Shown here piece by piece: positions 45,077 to 54,026 of a stretch of 64,000 nucleotides of DNA. Under the pieces are notes generated by a model. That model was not told where the DNA came from and made no database searches. It saw nothing but the letters and a program-made list of their open reading frames with translations. The position numbers and the translations under genes are program-made. Source of the stretch: Ignavibacteriaceae bacterium (GTDB taxonomy: Bacteria; Bacteroidota; Ignavibacteria; Ignavibacteriales; Ignavibacteriaceae); assembly GCA_023229425.1 (NCBI GenBank), contig JALNZG010000003.1:124001-188000 (forward strand). Direction: 5' to 3'. How positions within the stretch are numbered: the stretch's first letter is position 1; each line of letters opens with the position of its first letter.

Positions 45077-46549
45077 TTATTTCATTTTAGATTGACGTTC
45101 GGCTGCTTTTTTATCCCACACGGGAACATCAGTTGAAATGAAAACTTGTTTGTCAGCTTTGAGTTTCAGCATATCCAAGCCAATGAATTTCTGGGCTTTT
45201 TCTTTTGTAGAAATATCCGGCATCGTTATCGGAGTATGAACACCAAGTTTTGTAAGTATTTTTGAAAGTTCAATCCTTGCCTCTTGTGCCTTCTGAATTG
45301 AAGAACCCAGTACTCTTGCGCATTCAACAGGAGCATGAAAACTTCCGCCGTGTGAAGCGGCAACATAATCCCACCGCCATTGCGCTTGACGAATGAGTTT
45401 TAAAACGGATTTCATTTCTTCTTCGACTGCTCCTTTATCCCATGCAGTTTTTGCTTCGAGATGCGCTTTTACAAGCACATTTTCTGCGGTCAACTGCATT
45501 TCAGTAATTTTATCCTGACGGTCATTAACATTCTTAATCAATGTTACTTCGCTTTCACGGTGACAAACCTGACATGAACGCGATACATTATTGAGCGGAC
45601 TTTGAATATGATGATCTGTAAATTTAACACCGCCTTCGCTTTTATACGGCATATGACAATCGGCGCAGGCAACACCTCGTTCGACATGAATTCCAAATTG
45701 TGCAACTTCATAATCGGGGTGCTGCGCTTTCAAGATCGGAGTTTTACTTAACGCGTGAACAAAATCAACATGTTCAACTTCATCATAATATTTTTCCATA
45801 GCTTCAACGGTAAATCCATTTTGCCAGGGAAAGGTTAAATATTTTTCAGTCTTCCCTTTAAAATAATATTCAACATGGCATTGTGCACAGACCAGCGAGC
45901 GCATTTCTTGATGCGAAGCTTTCGAAATATCTTTTCCTTGATCCTTAAATGCTTCAATTAATGCCGGGCGTGTTATTCTCAAATTCATTGATTGAGGATC
46001 ATGGCAATCCTGACAACCTATGACATTTACAACCTGCTCGCCTAAATCGTTCCAGCCTTTTTTATAAAAATTAGCAACACCCATTTCCTTCATCAGCCGA
46101 GGAACGTCGGTTGACTTGCATGTCCAACATGTTGCAGGTTGAGGAGCGTTAGTTCTTAATGTTTTGCGAATATCTTTTATCGCCCAGAAATGCCCTCTTC
46201 CTTGATTATAATCTTTTGAAAATGCGTACCCTGCCCAAAGAACCACAAGGTTTGGATTTTGAGTAAGCATATCTCTATCAGCCGAACCGCCATACTTGCT
46301 TGCAAATGTTGTTTCAGAAGTTTTGTAATAAGATTCAAACTCGCGCGGGAAATTTTCGCCCCAGACCTCATTTCTCGGTTCCCATTCGGCAATTGGTTTT
46401 ACAATTTGAAAGCGCTGCACGGCTTCGCTTCTTCTTTCAATAACTGAAGCGCCGAATAATCCGATGAGGAAAACTACAATAACCGTAGCGGAAAAAAATA
46501 CATACGCCATCCATGGTTTTTCTGAAATAATTTGTTGAATTTTTTTCAT
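45077..46549 (-). CDS. nrfA: Cytochrome c nitrite reductase (ammonia-forming), pentahaem
   Basis: A 490-residue periplasmic enzyme reducing nitrite to ammonium with six electrons. It has an N-terminal membrane-anchor or uncleaved signal segment (about 15-34), the catalytic haem motif CWTCK near residue 142 and four CxxCH motifs (CQDCH, CAQCH, CADCH, CQVCH). The calcium and active-site regions (HVEYYFKG, HPDYEVAQFGIH) are conserved. It lies 10 nt after nrfH. Electrons should come from the quinol pool through NrfH. Confidence 0.96.
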   Translation of the reverse strand: MKKIQQIISEKPWMAYVFFSATVIVVFLIGLFGASVIERRSEAVQRFQIVKPIAEWEPRNEVWGENFPREFESYYKTSETTFASKYGGSADRDMLTQNPNLVVLWAGYAFSKDYNQGRGHFWAIKDIRKTLRTNAPQPATCWTCKSTDVPRLMKEMGVANFYKKGWNDLGEQVVNVIGCQDCHDPQSMNLRITRPALIEAFKDQGKDISKASHQEMRSLVCAQCHVEYYFKGKTEKYLTFPWQNGFTVEAMEKYYDEVEHVDFVHALSKTPILKAQHPDYEVAQFGIHVERGVACADCHMPYKSEGGVKFTDHHIQSPLNNVSRSCQVCHRESEVTLIKNVNDRQDKITEMQLTAENVLVKAHLEAKTAWDKGAVEEEMKSVLKLIRQAQWRWDYVAASHGGSFHAPVECARVLGSSIQKAQEARIELSKILTKLGVHTPITMPDISTKEKAQKFIGLDMLKLKADKQVFISTDVPVWDKKAAERQSKMK

Positions 46550-46559
46550 TGCTCTACCT

Positions 46560-47168
46560 TTACTTTAATTTTTTAGTTTCAGATTGAATAAATTTATCGA
46601 GCCACTCAGGCATAACCGGAGTAAGCTGCGGTACACGCGCAAAAGGAAAAGAGGAAAGCGAATTAACCCTTCCATGAGGCGTTTCGCGGTGACATTCCCA
46701 ACACAATTTTCCATTGTCATGTTCTGATTGTTTTTTTGTAACTGATACAAGCGAAGATGTGTTAATAAATTGATAATGACACCGGATGCAATTTTCTTGT
46801 ACCACTCCGGCACCTGCATCCTTGATGTGAATTACTTCCGGTTCGAGTCGTAAAGTAAAAATGGTTGCATGTCTCATTCCGTCTCTGGCTTTGAAAAGAT
46901 ATTTTCTGACAAAATTATCTTGAGGCACATGACAATCGTTACATGTTGCAACCCGCGCATGACTGCTTTTCTGCCAGGTGGCAAATTGAGGGGTCATAAC
47001 GTGACAATTCATGCAGACAACCGGATCGTCAGATAAGTATGATGATGCATTTGAAATTCTAAAAACCACCAAGAGCAATCCGAACAGAACACCAAGTGTT
47101 GTGAAGACATAAACTCGCCAATTCGGCGGCGGAGCAAAAACTTTAATAGTTTTCTTAAGAAGATTCAT
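46560..47168 (-). CDS. nrfH: NrfH, membrane-bound tetrahaem cytochrome (quinol dehydrogenase)
   Basis: A 202-residue NapC/NirT-family cytochrome: one N-terminal transmembrane helix (about 20-40) and four haem motifs CMNCH, CNDCH, CIRCH and CWECH. It oxidises menaquinol and passes electrons to NrfA, with which it forms a complex. Its position directly upstream of nrfA and the residue spacing fit NrfH. The methyltransferase gene ends 13 nt upstream. Confidence 0.95.
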   Translation of the reverse strand: MNLLKKTIKVFAPPPNWRVYVFTTLGVLFGLLLVVFRISNASSYLSDDPVVCMNCHVMTPQFATWQKSSHARVATCNDCHVPQDNFVRKYLFKARDGMRHATIFTLRLEPEVIHIKDAGAGVVQENCIRCHYQFINTSSLVSVTKKQSEHDNGKLCWECHRETPHGRVNSLSSFPFARVPQLTPVMPEWLDKFIQSETKKLK

Positions 47169-47181
47169 ATTTTCTCTGTAT

Positions 47182-47928
47182 TTAAGTTTTTTGAGTGAAA
47201 ATGAGAAGGTCTTTTGAATTAGTTGTATTGAATTTTTCTAAAGCTAGGTTTCCATAATATCTTGTATTTGAAAAACCCGCTTGCTGAAGTAAACCAGAAA
47301 TAAATTTTTGTTTATGCGGGTAGATCTTTGTGCTGTAATGGCTAGAAGCGGAAGTCATCTTTTTATTGACCGATAAAAAGTGGAAGTTCATTTCATCTTT
47401 TAAAAATTCATTGAATCGAACGATAAACGAGTCTTCTTTATCTGTAAAACCGATGACCGTTTCTTTTTGTTTTTTTATCCGGGAGTAATTTAATATTTGA
47501 AGGAGAAAAAATCCATGCGGTTTTAAAAGCCTGAATATTTTCTGAAATGCCAATTCTAAATCGTTTTGGTTTAAGTTAGCCAGGGTATTGCCGAATGAAA
47601 CTGCGCAGTCGAACTTGTTGGTAAACTTTTCGGGAATCTCAAGGATACCTTTACGATAAAAATTAATTTCGGCTTTTACTTTTCCGGCATTTTGGTTTGC
47701 CAACTTTATCATCTCTGCGGAGGGATCAAATCCGCAAACTTCAAGACCGATGCCCGCTAAAGCCAATGAATCCAACCCGGAACCACACCCGAGATCGGCG
47801 ACGGTTTTGATATTTTTCTGAGCAAACACAGTGGTATAAAATGCTTTTCTTTTTTGTAGAGATTTTTCGAAGGAGATCATCGAATCATAAAAAGGAGAAA
47901 CCGCGTTATAAAAATTTTCATTCTTCAT
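47182..47928 (-). CDS. Class I SAM-dependent methyltransferase
   Basis: A 248-residue methyltransferase with the SAM-binding motif VADLGCGSGLDSLALA (near residue 42), CGFDPSAEM (motif II) and CAVSFGNTLANL. The substrate is unknown. It is placed between hemerythrin (6 nt) and nrfH (13 nt) within the nitrite cluster, so it is probably co-expressed; a role in modifying a small molecule or protein during nitrosative stress is only inference. Confidence 0.85.
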   Translation of the reverse strand: MKNENFYNAVSPFYDSMISFEKSLQKRKAFYTTVFAQKNIKTVADLGCGSGLDSLALAGIGLEVCGFDPSAEMIKLANQNAGKVKAEINFYRKGILEIPEKFTNKFDCAVSFGNTLANLNQNDLELAFQKIFRLLKPHGFFLLQILNYSRIKKQKETVIGFTDKEDSFIVRFNEFLKDEMNFHFLSVNKKMTSASSHYSTKIYPHKQKFISGLLQQAGFSNTRYYGNLALEKFNTTNSKDLLIFTQKT

Positions 47929-47934
47929 ATTTTT

Positions 47935-48399
47935 CTATGAAACTTTCTTTGGGTTTGAATGTCCCGGAGAAAGGAGTGTTAGCAATTCATCCAACTCTTT
48001 CTCGGAAAATAATTCCTGCACTTTTTGAAAATAGATTCGCTCCTCAAAACGAATATGTTTTTCTAAAAGCACTCCAATTTTATCCAGTATATTTTCGAGA
48101 TTGACGGCTTTTGGTAAATGTTGGATCCACTTCGCCAGTTTTTTATGATCGGCAATGAGCAGCGCAGTCTCTTCGGTTAAGAGGCTGCTCTGGCGATTGA
48201 CGAAGGAGAAGAAGATCTCTTCATTATGAAAGTGTTTTGTCAATTCCCTATCATAAAATGAGAGTGTATAAATGCGTTTCCCTTCATCACCGGAAGGAAG
48301 GTCTCTAAAATTTGGCCCGTTCTTCTTCAGAATTTGCGCAAGAATTAGGGCGTTGTGGTGTTCACGTGAAAAATTGATGAGTGATAAATGTCTTTTCAT
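47935..48399 (-). CDS. Hemerythrin-like domain protein
   Basis: A 154-residue four-helix protein with the histidine/glutamate ligands of a di-iron site: HHNAL near residue 15, HFHNEEIFF near 58, HKKLAKW near 85 and HIRFEERIYF near 115. Such proteins bind O2 or NO. It stands 5 nt after the RIC gene, another di-iron protein, and may act as an NO scavenger or iron donor there. Confidence 0.88.
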   Translation of the reverse strand: MKRHLSLINFSREHHNALILAQILKKNGPNFRDLPSGDEGKRIYTLSFYDRELTKHFHNEEIFFSFVNRQSSLLTEETALLIADHKKLAKWIQHLPKAVNLENILDKIGVLLEKHIRFEERIYFQKVQELFSEKELDELLTLLSPGHSNPKKVS

Positions 48400-48404
48400 T
48401 TAAT

Positions 48405-49142
48405 TCACTGATTTTCTTTTTCTAAAATTAAGCTTTTGGGGAACAAGATATTGTTTTCTAAATGGACGTGTTTGTGTAAATCGTTTTCAAAATTTTCTGA
48501 TTCGGCATAATAGACTTTGAACGTGTTACATGCATCAGCCGGTGGATTATAGTTATTGGATAATTTCTTAATTGAGTCGAATGCAGCTCCGGCATTTTCG
48601 TGCTCTGCTTCCATTACACGAATTGGATGAACAATCGAGCCAAAAGGAGGACGAATATATTCTGCCTCTCCTCTTTTCACTTCCGCTAATTTTTTTATTT
48701 GCGGAAACAAGATCATTTCCTCTTTCACCAAATGTCCTTCAAATTCAGCTTTTACACCGGCAAAAAGTTGAGCGATTTCTATTACTTCCGGATGATTAGG
48801 TCCATGAGCATTCACTACTCTCTTCCCTAGTTCAGTTATAAATGGAAGTTTTTCCCGAACAAATGAGTGATGAGTATTGATAATATATTCTACTAATGCA
48901 TCCAGTTCCAGCTTATTGAAATCAATTGCGGAAGATTCATTCGATTGAAAAGCCACTGATAGCTCATCAACAAGGTCTTGTGCCGGAATTTGTTTCTCGC
49001 TCGCTGCATCAATCAATGCTCTATTGCCATGACAGCAAAAATCTAATCCGTGTTTTTCAAAAACTGCTGCCGATCTGAAATCATCCGTAACAATTTCAGA
49101 TAACGTTTTTTGTTCGATGTTTACTATTTGTGTTGTGTTCAT
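48405..49142 (-). CDS. ric: Iron-sulfur cluster repair di-iron protein (RIC: ScdA/YtfE)
   Basis: A 245-residue protein with the N-terminal ScdA domain (FEKHGLDFCCHGNRALIDA, with paired cysteines near residue 35) and a C-terminal hemerythrin-like di-iron domain (INTHHSFVREKLP, HLVKEEMILFPQI, MEAEHENAG, HKHVHLENNILFP). RIC proteins restore clusters damaged by NO or peroxide and can reduce NO. They are typical targets of NO-sensing regulators, which fits the Rrf2 gene at the head of the cluster. Confidence 0.93.
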   Translation of the reverse strand: MNTTQIVNIEQKTLSEIVTDDFRSAAVFEKHGLDFCCHGNRALIDAASEKQIPAQDLVDELSVAFQSNESSAIDFNKLELDALVEYIINTHHSFVREKLPFITELGKRVVNAHGPNHPEVIEIAQLFAGVKAEFEGHLVKEEMILFPQIKKLAEVKRGEAEYIRPPFGSIVHPIRVMEAEHENAGAAFDSIKKLSNNYNPPADACNTFKVYYAESENFENDLHKHVHLENNILFPKSLILEKENQ

Positions 49143-49155
49143 GATTTTTCCTTTT

Positions 49156-49806
49156 TTATATTTTTTTAATTATTTCTTTTATGTCTTGATTCAAACCGAT
49201 AAGCTGAAAAGTGATTTCTCCTTTTTCGTTCAGAAGTGTAATCATATTGGTATGCGAAAAATCTCCATTCGCATCTTTGCGGAATTTAAAACCGAGCAGG
49301 GCAGCAAGCTCAAGGATATCGTCATTCTTTCCCGTCAACAATGACCATCGGTGTAAATCCAAATTTTTTCCATTTGCATAGTGAAGCAGTTTCTCCGGTG
49401 AATCTCTTTCGGGATCGATTGAAATAAAAACAAATTGCGTGTTTGCAAGTTTTTCGTTCGATAGACTTTTTTCAATTCTCTGCATATCGTTAATGATGAT
49501 GGGACATGCGTACGTGCAGCTTGCAAAGAACATCGCCAGCACTACTTTCTTCCCTTGAAATTTTCCAAGCTGTAAGGTCCTGTTATTTTGATCTTTCCAA
49601 GTTCCGGTTAATTGATAGATTGATTTATCACTGTATTCTGCTTCACCAAAATCTTCGCTGCAACAAGATTTTTTTGTTGTATCAGTTTTAGCTTCAATTG
49701 TTTTCAATTCAACTTTATTCTCTTCGCTTTTTCCGCAGGAAAGAATCCCAACCGCTAAAAATGTGAGCAAAAATATTTTACTTATAACGAAAATTTCTTT
49801 TTTCAT
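49156..49806 (-). CDS. SCO1/SenC-family copper chaperone lipoprotein
   Basis: A 216-residue thioredoxin-fold protein with a lipobox (AVGILSCGKS, cysteine near residue 24), the copper-binding CTYAC motif (FFASCTYACP, CxxxC) and the later histidine in FSHTNMITLL. SCO proteins insert copper into cupredoxin-type centres such as CuA. Here the nearby copper enzyme is NirK, so it probably matures that enzyme. It overlaps the SUMF1 gene by 4 nt. Confidence 0.93.
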   Translation of the reverse strand: MKKEIFVISKIFLLTFLAVGILSCGKSEENKVELKTIEAKTDTTKKSCCSEDFGEAEYSDKSIYQLTGTWKDQNNRTLQLGKFQGKKVVLAMFFASCTYACPIIINDMQRIEKSLSNEKLANTQFVFISIDPERDSPEKLLHYANGKNLDLHRWSLLTGKNDDILELAALLGFKFRKDANGDFSHTNMITLLNEKGEITFQLIGLNQDIKEIIKKI

Positions 49807-50627
49807 TTTTTCTTTCCCTTAATAGCTAAATCTTTTACACATCTAAACCCAAGATTGTGAATTGCGTACGTTGCCTGCAAACTGCTTCGAAAACCGAAGC
49901 GCATAAAAGCGGCGTAATCAGAGAAATCGGAAGAACCGACAGCGCCGTTGCCGCAAAATAAATTTCTTTCCAAATTGGTATCTCCGCGGGATTCACCTGT
50001 TACCAATGCGGTGTTGAAATCAAGCACCCATTCCCAAATCAAACCATGTAAATCATACACGTGATAGTAGTTCGGTTTTGATTTTCCAACTGCTTGTAAG
50101 CCTTTTGTATTTGGGAGGGAATACCACCGCAAAATTGCTTTTTTATATTCGCTGTCTTTTGTTCCATCTGCTTTGGATGCACTGGCTCTGCCGATATACT
50201 CCCATTCCGCAATCGTTGAAAGTCTTTTTCCGAATGAAGCAGCATAGGCTTTTGCGGCGAACCATGAAATATTTGTAACTGGACTTTTGGGATTTACGTT
50301 TTCACCTAATTCAAAATCCGATTTCCAATGACTTAAATAATTAGCGTCAGCAAAAATTCTTTTCGCTTTCGATTTTCGCCAGAGCGGATTCTTTATTGCA
50401 AATGAAAGAAATTCTTCGTTGGTAACGGGATACTTATCTACCAAAAAAGATTTTATCCTAACAATTTTCGCGCTGTTCGAATCACTAAAAAAAGGTTTAT
50501 ATGAACCACCTGGAATGAGCACCATTTTTTCTTTTTCATGTTGAACTACTTTCACTTGTGGAATTGCAAGCGAAAGAAACAGATGAAAAAGAAAAAAAAT
50601 GACTATAACACTCTTCTCGTGTTTCAT
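49803..50627 (-). CDS. SUMF1/formylglycine-generating-enzyme-like protein, NirV-like
   Basis: A 274-residue secreted protein with a signal sequence and an FGE-sulfatase (SUMF1) domain: MVLIPGGSYKP, DKYPVTNEEFLSF, VTNISWFAAKAYAASFGKRL and the end HNLGFRCVKD. Of the two cysteines of active FGE only the first position seems occupied (NLFCGNG); the second is replaced (SSDFSD), so formylglycine formation is doubtful. SUMF1 proteins called NirV are known next to nirK in denitrifiers; this gene starts 2 nt after nirK, which supports that comparison. Confidence 0.85.
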   Translation of the reverse strand: MKHEKSVIVIFFLFHLFLSLAIPQVKVVQHEKEKMVLIPGGSYKPFFSDSNSAKIVRIKSFLVDKYPVTNEEFLSFAIKNPLWRKSKAKRIFADANYLSHWKSDFELGENVNPKSPVTNISWFAAKAYAASFGKRLSTIAEWEYIGRASASKADGTKDSEYKKAILRWYSLPNTKGLQAVGKSKPNYYHVYDLHGLIWEWVLDFNTALVTGESRGDTNLERNLFCGNGAVGSSDFSDYAAFMRFGFRSSLQATYAIHNLGFRCVKDLAIKGKKK

Positions 50628-50629
50628 TA

Positions 50630-52078
50630 TTATTTTCCTCTTACCTTTTCAACTTCTTGCGGAGTAACGATATCTGTTTTGTTTCCGAATGAATTACGAA
50701 CATACGTTAGAACCGCCGCAATCTGAATATTATCAAGCACTTGCTGAGGCATAACACCATTGAATTTTTTGCCGTTCACCGTAATCTCGCCCTGCAATCC
50801 TTTGATAACGGTAGCAATTGCGCGTTCTTTATCTTTTAATAAATAATCTGATTGTGCAAGAGGCGGGAAAACATTCGACAGTCCTTTTCCGTCTGCTTGA
50901 TGACAAGCCTGGCATGATGAAGAAAAAACCGTTTTACCGAAAGCGAGTAATTCTTCTTTCGACATTTTTTTATTCGGGTCGGGTGCTCCGTTGAGCAGAT
51001 TTGCCTTTAACAAAGCTTCACTCGGATTACCGTTACCGAGATACACTTCATCCTTTTGTTTACCGGAATAAATTTCGATTTGAGGTCCGCCGCTTACTTT
51101 GAGCATTCCAAGCGCACCTTTGTTGAACGCTCTAAAAATAGAGTGATCAACTAATATAAAAGTTCCCGGCACTTCGCATTTAAATTCTACAATTGAAGAA
51201 CCGCCGGCAGGGATAAGCGTTGTCTGCACATTATTTTGATTAACTTTTGTTCCTCCTTCACCATACACTTGATCAAAAATTTCACCAATAACATGAAATG
51301 AAGAAATCAAATTCGGTCCACCGTTTCCAAGGTATAATCTTACTGTTTCTCCTTCGCTAGCGGTAATTGCATTATCCCCCGCTAAAGCTCCGACAGAACC
51401 GTTAAACACAACATAAGATGGATTTTCATCAACCGCTTTCGCCTGACTGAATGGTTGTATTCCTGGTTCTCCATAATTGCCTTCGGTATAGAATTCGCTT
51501 TGCATGACGTAATACTCTTTATCCACTTTGGGCAAACCGTCTTTCGGCTCAACTAAAATTAAACCATACATTCCATTTGCGATATGCATTCCAACGGGAG
51601 CTGTTGCGCAGTGATAGACATATAATCCTGCGTTTATTGCTTTAAATGAAAAAGTAGAAGAATGTCCGGGTGCTGTGAATGACGAAGCTGCTCCTCCACC
51701 GGGACCAGTTACCGCGTGAAGGTCTATGTTGTGAGGCATCTTACTCGATGGATTATTGTGAAGATGAAATTCAATCAAATCGCCTTCTCTCACTCTTATA
51801 AATTTTCCGGGAACGCTGCCGCCGAAAGTCCAGAAAACATATTCGACTCCATCTGCTAATCTCTTTACAACTTCCTGCGTTTCCAAATTAACAATAACTT
51901 TTGTCGGATGCGTTCGGGTAATTGGAGGTGGTACATACGGCGCATCAGTTAAGATAACATCTTCCACTCCTTCAATTTCCGAAGAACCGGTTTTATCGCA
52001 ACTCAAGAATGAAAAAGAAAGAAAAACTCCCGCCGCAAAAAGTACAAGCGCAAGTCGTGATCTTTTCATGTTGTTCAT
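50630..52078 (-). CDS. nirK: Copper nitrite reductase with C-terminal cytochrome c domain
   Basis: A 482-residue lipoprotein (lipobox cysteine near residue 27). Two cupredoxin domains carry the type 1 copper ligands (His in KMPHNIDLHA, then Cys/His/Met in YHCATAPVGMHIANGMYG) and type 2 ligands (the second His of PHNIDLHA, His of YHC and His in FILVDHSIFRAF). A cytochrome c domain follows, with CQACH near residue 388 and Met in NGVMPQQ. It reduces nitrite to NO, with the fused haem as electron entry. AGAGG 5 nt before the ATG supports the start. All ligands are present, so it should be active. Confidence 0.95.
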   Translation of the reverse strand: MNNMKRSRLALVLFAAGVFLSFSFLSCDKTGSSEIEGVEDVILTDAPYVPPPITRTHPTKVIVNLETQEVVKRLADGVEYVFWTFGGSVPGKFIRVREGDLIEFHLHNNPSSKMPHNIDLHAVTGPGGGAASSFTAPGHSSTFSFKAINAGLYVYHCATAPVGMHIANGMYGLILVEPKDGLPKVDKEYYVMQSEFYTEGNYGEPGIQPFSQAKAVDENPSYVVFNGSVGALAGDNAITASEGETVRLYLGNGGPNLISSFHVIGEIFDQVYGEGGTKVNQNNVQTTLIPAGGSSIVEFKCEVPGTFILVDHSIFRAFNKGALGMLKVSGGPQIEIYSGKQKDEVYLGNGNPSEALLKANLLNGAPDPNKKMSKEELLAFGKTVFSSSCQACHQADGKGLSNVFPPLAQSDYLLKDKERAIATVIKGLQGEITVNGKKFNGVMPQQVLDNIQIAAVLTYVRNSFGNKTDIVTPQEVEKVRGK

Positions 52079-52095
52079 AGAATCCTCTTTCGTAG

Positions 52096-53178
52096 TTATC
52101 TCTTTAGTGTGTTGTTGTTTGTAAAAGTTGTGTCACTTTCAATTTCATCATAATTACTTACGTGACCAATTCGATCTAAGTTTTTATAGAGTAAAAGATA
52201 TTCTTCTCTTGTTAAGTTGTTCTGCCATTTTCCGGTAAATATCCCTATTGCGGTAATGACAATAAAAATGCCTATAACACCATAGGTTACTATTTTCTTG
52301 TTGATTACGGTTTTCATTTTTATAGGCTGAAGGAAAAGCGTATCGGTAACGGGGCATGCATCAACACAACTCATACACGTAGTGCATTCGTCACTGATTA
52401 CAATATTTACTTTATCAACTTTAATGGAAGAAGGACAAACTTTTGCACACAATCCACAATCAATACAGCTTGAAACATTGCGTTTTATTTTGTTTGGGCT
52501 GAGCAGTGAAAAAATGCCAAGCAACGCACCGTAGGGACACAAAAATCTGCACCAGAAATTTCTGATTAAAATTGATAAAACTAACAGTACGGAAAGCACG
52601 ATGATAGAAAACCTGCTGATATCAGCAAAAAAGTAATACAACTTTAAATCTGCAATAATGTTGTAGGGGCTATCGAGGAACAATTTCAACGTTAGCGCAT
52701 CCATACCCATAAAAATGGAATAGGAGAAGAAAGCCAGGATTAAATATTTTAAACTGCGGAGCGGATAATCTAAAAATTTCGGAATACGGATTTTTCTTCC
52801 GAATAATTTTTCTCCAAAATCAGCAACGAGTTCTGAGAGAAACCCTATCGGGCAGAGCCAACTGCAAAAAGATTTTCCGAAGACAAATGAAACTGCGACT
52901 ATTCCAATAAAGATGAAGAAGCCCGCAGGGTGGACTTCGTGTACCGAACCGGTTAAGAAAAAATAGTAAACACTCATTAGCGAACTGATCGGAAGAAAAC
53001 CTTCTACACCCGGAGGACGCTGATAAAACGTTGCTGTGCCGCCACTTTCTAAATATCTTGCAAAAAGAAAAAATTCAACACCAATCCAAAGACAGAGCAA
53101 CGAAAAAATTATTTGCAAAGTAAACCGGTACTTCTGTACTGATTTTTCTCTATTTTTTATGATGTTAACTTTTCTCAT
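52096..53178 (-). CDS. NapH/NosR-like 4Fe-4S membrane protein
   Basis: The start I prefer is the ATG at 53178 (360 residues); a reading from 53241 would run through the upstream stop region and the operator palindrome. About five transmembrane segments carry the cytoplasmic CxxxCP motifs of the NapH/NosR/YccM group (FCSWLCPIGF, FWCRFLCPYGA), followed by two [4Fe-4S] ferredoxin motifs (CIDCGLCAKVCP, CTTCMSCVDACP). It probably relays electrons from quinol to a periplasmic acceptor, plausibly the NirK haem domain. An operator-like palindrome touches its start codon. Confidence 0.88.
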   Translation of the reverse strand: MRKVNIIKNREKSVQKYRFTLQIIFSLLCLWIGVEFFLFARYLESGGTATFYQRPPGVEGFLPISSLMSVYYFFLTGSVHEVHPAGFFIFIGIVAVSFVFGKSFCSWLCPIGFLSELVADFGEKLFGRKIRIPKFLDYPLRSLKYLILAFFSYSIFMGMDALTLKLFLDSPYNIIADLKLYYFFADISRFSIIVLSVLLVLSILIRNFWCRFLCPYGALLGIFSLLSPNKIKRNVSSCIDCGLCAKVCPSSIKVDKVNIVISDECTTCMSCVDACPVTDTLFLQPIKMKTVINKKIVTYGVIGIFIVITAIGIFTGKWQNNLTREEYLLLYKNLDRIGHVSNYDEIESDTTFTNNNTLKR

Positions 53179-53201
53179 TATCGGATAATATAGTCTGATA
53201 A
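53178..53201 (-). promoter_or_regulatory. Candidate operator 2 (before the ferredoxin gene)
   Basis: TTATCGGA-N8-TCTGATAA on the plus strand; in the sense of transcription ATCAGACTATATTATCCGAT. It matches operator 1 at 16 of 20 positions with the same 8-nt spacing and lies at the same place, directly before the start codon. Its last base overlaps the ATG. Confidence 0.6.
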
Positions 53202-53215
53202 TCTTGCAAAAAATT

Positions 53216-54025
53216 TTATGGTATCGAAATAAACAAAGCAAAAAACAATGAATAGCCTAAAAGTGTTAATCCGACTTTTTTAAAGTCCTTTACTATCCTT
53301 CCCGAAAAATAGGCAGTGAATGCATGAACAACCATTGGGATAAAAGCAAGCGCTTTGAAATATTGGTTCGGAAAAACAATGACAAACGAAATAAGGAAGA
53401 AACTCAATGCTAAATGATAAACAAAGTGAATATTTTTTGAAGAAATTTTTCTTTCATTCATACTCTTCCCTTTTGTTTCAGAAAGTCTATCAATTAGGAG
53501 ATTAACATAACACGTCCCGGAGAAAAAGAATAAGCTGTTTAGAATCCAAAGCGTGACTGCAAAATCAGTAATCCTATTTTCTAAACAATAAACTGCAATT
53601 GGTGCAGTAGATGTTAAAATTACGATACCAAGAAATTCTCGTAAAAATGAAAGTATTCCGGAAGATCGAACATTAACGCTTATTAGAAAAATGATGACAG
53701 CGACAGCTCCAAAACCCAGCAGTAAATATTTTTGTAAGAAAAGAATTTCATAAACTAAAAAACCGGCGGCAAAGAATCCGTAGTAAAAGAATGATACTAA
53801 CGCAGTTTGATATTTTTGACTTTTCCTTCGTCCGGCAACCCATTCATAAAATATTAGTTCTGCAGGTTTGTACAGCATAAACGAAAAAAGAACAAGGAAG
53901 AAAAGAGGAAGTATGGCAATCGAAAGATTTTTTGTTGAAAGAATTCCTATAAGCATGGGTACAAATAAGACAATCCATGAACCGTGCTCATTTGTTACAA
54001 TCAAGGTTTGCTTTCCGATTTTCAT
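53216..54025 (-). CDS. YwiC-like membrane protein
   Basis: A 269-residue polytopic protein with about eight transmembrane segments and the YwiC family start (TNEHGSWIVLFVPMLIG). The family is found beside nitrate/nitrite respiration genes (ywiC of Bacillus subtilis is near narK/fnr), but its activity is unknown. It begins 1 nt after the Rrf2 gene and ends 37 nt before the ferredoxin gene, where an operator-like palindrome lies. Confidence 0.8.
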   Translation of the reverse strand: MKIGKQTLIVTNEHGSWIVLFVPMLIGILSTKNLSIAILPLFFLVLFSFMLYKPAELIFYEWVAGRRKSQKYQTALVSFFYYGFFAAGFLVYEILFLQKYLLLGFGAVAVIIFLISVNVRSSGILSFLREFLGIVILTSTAPIAVYCLENRITDFAVTLWILNSLFFFSGTCYVNLLIDRLSETKGKSMNERKISSKNIHFVYHLALSFFLISFVIVFPNQYFKALAFIPMVVHAFTAYFSGRIVKDFKKVGLTLLGYSLFFALFISIP

Positions 54026-54026
54026 G

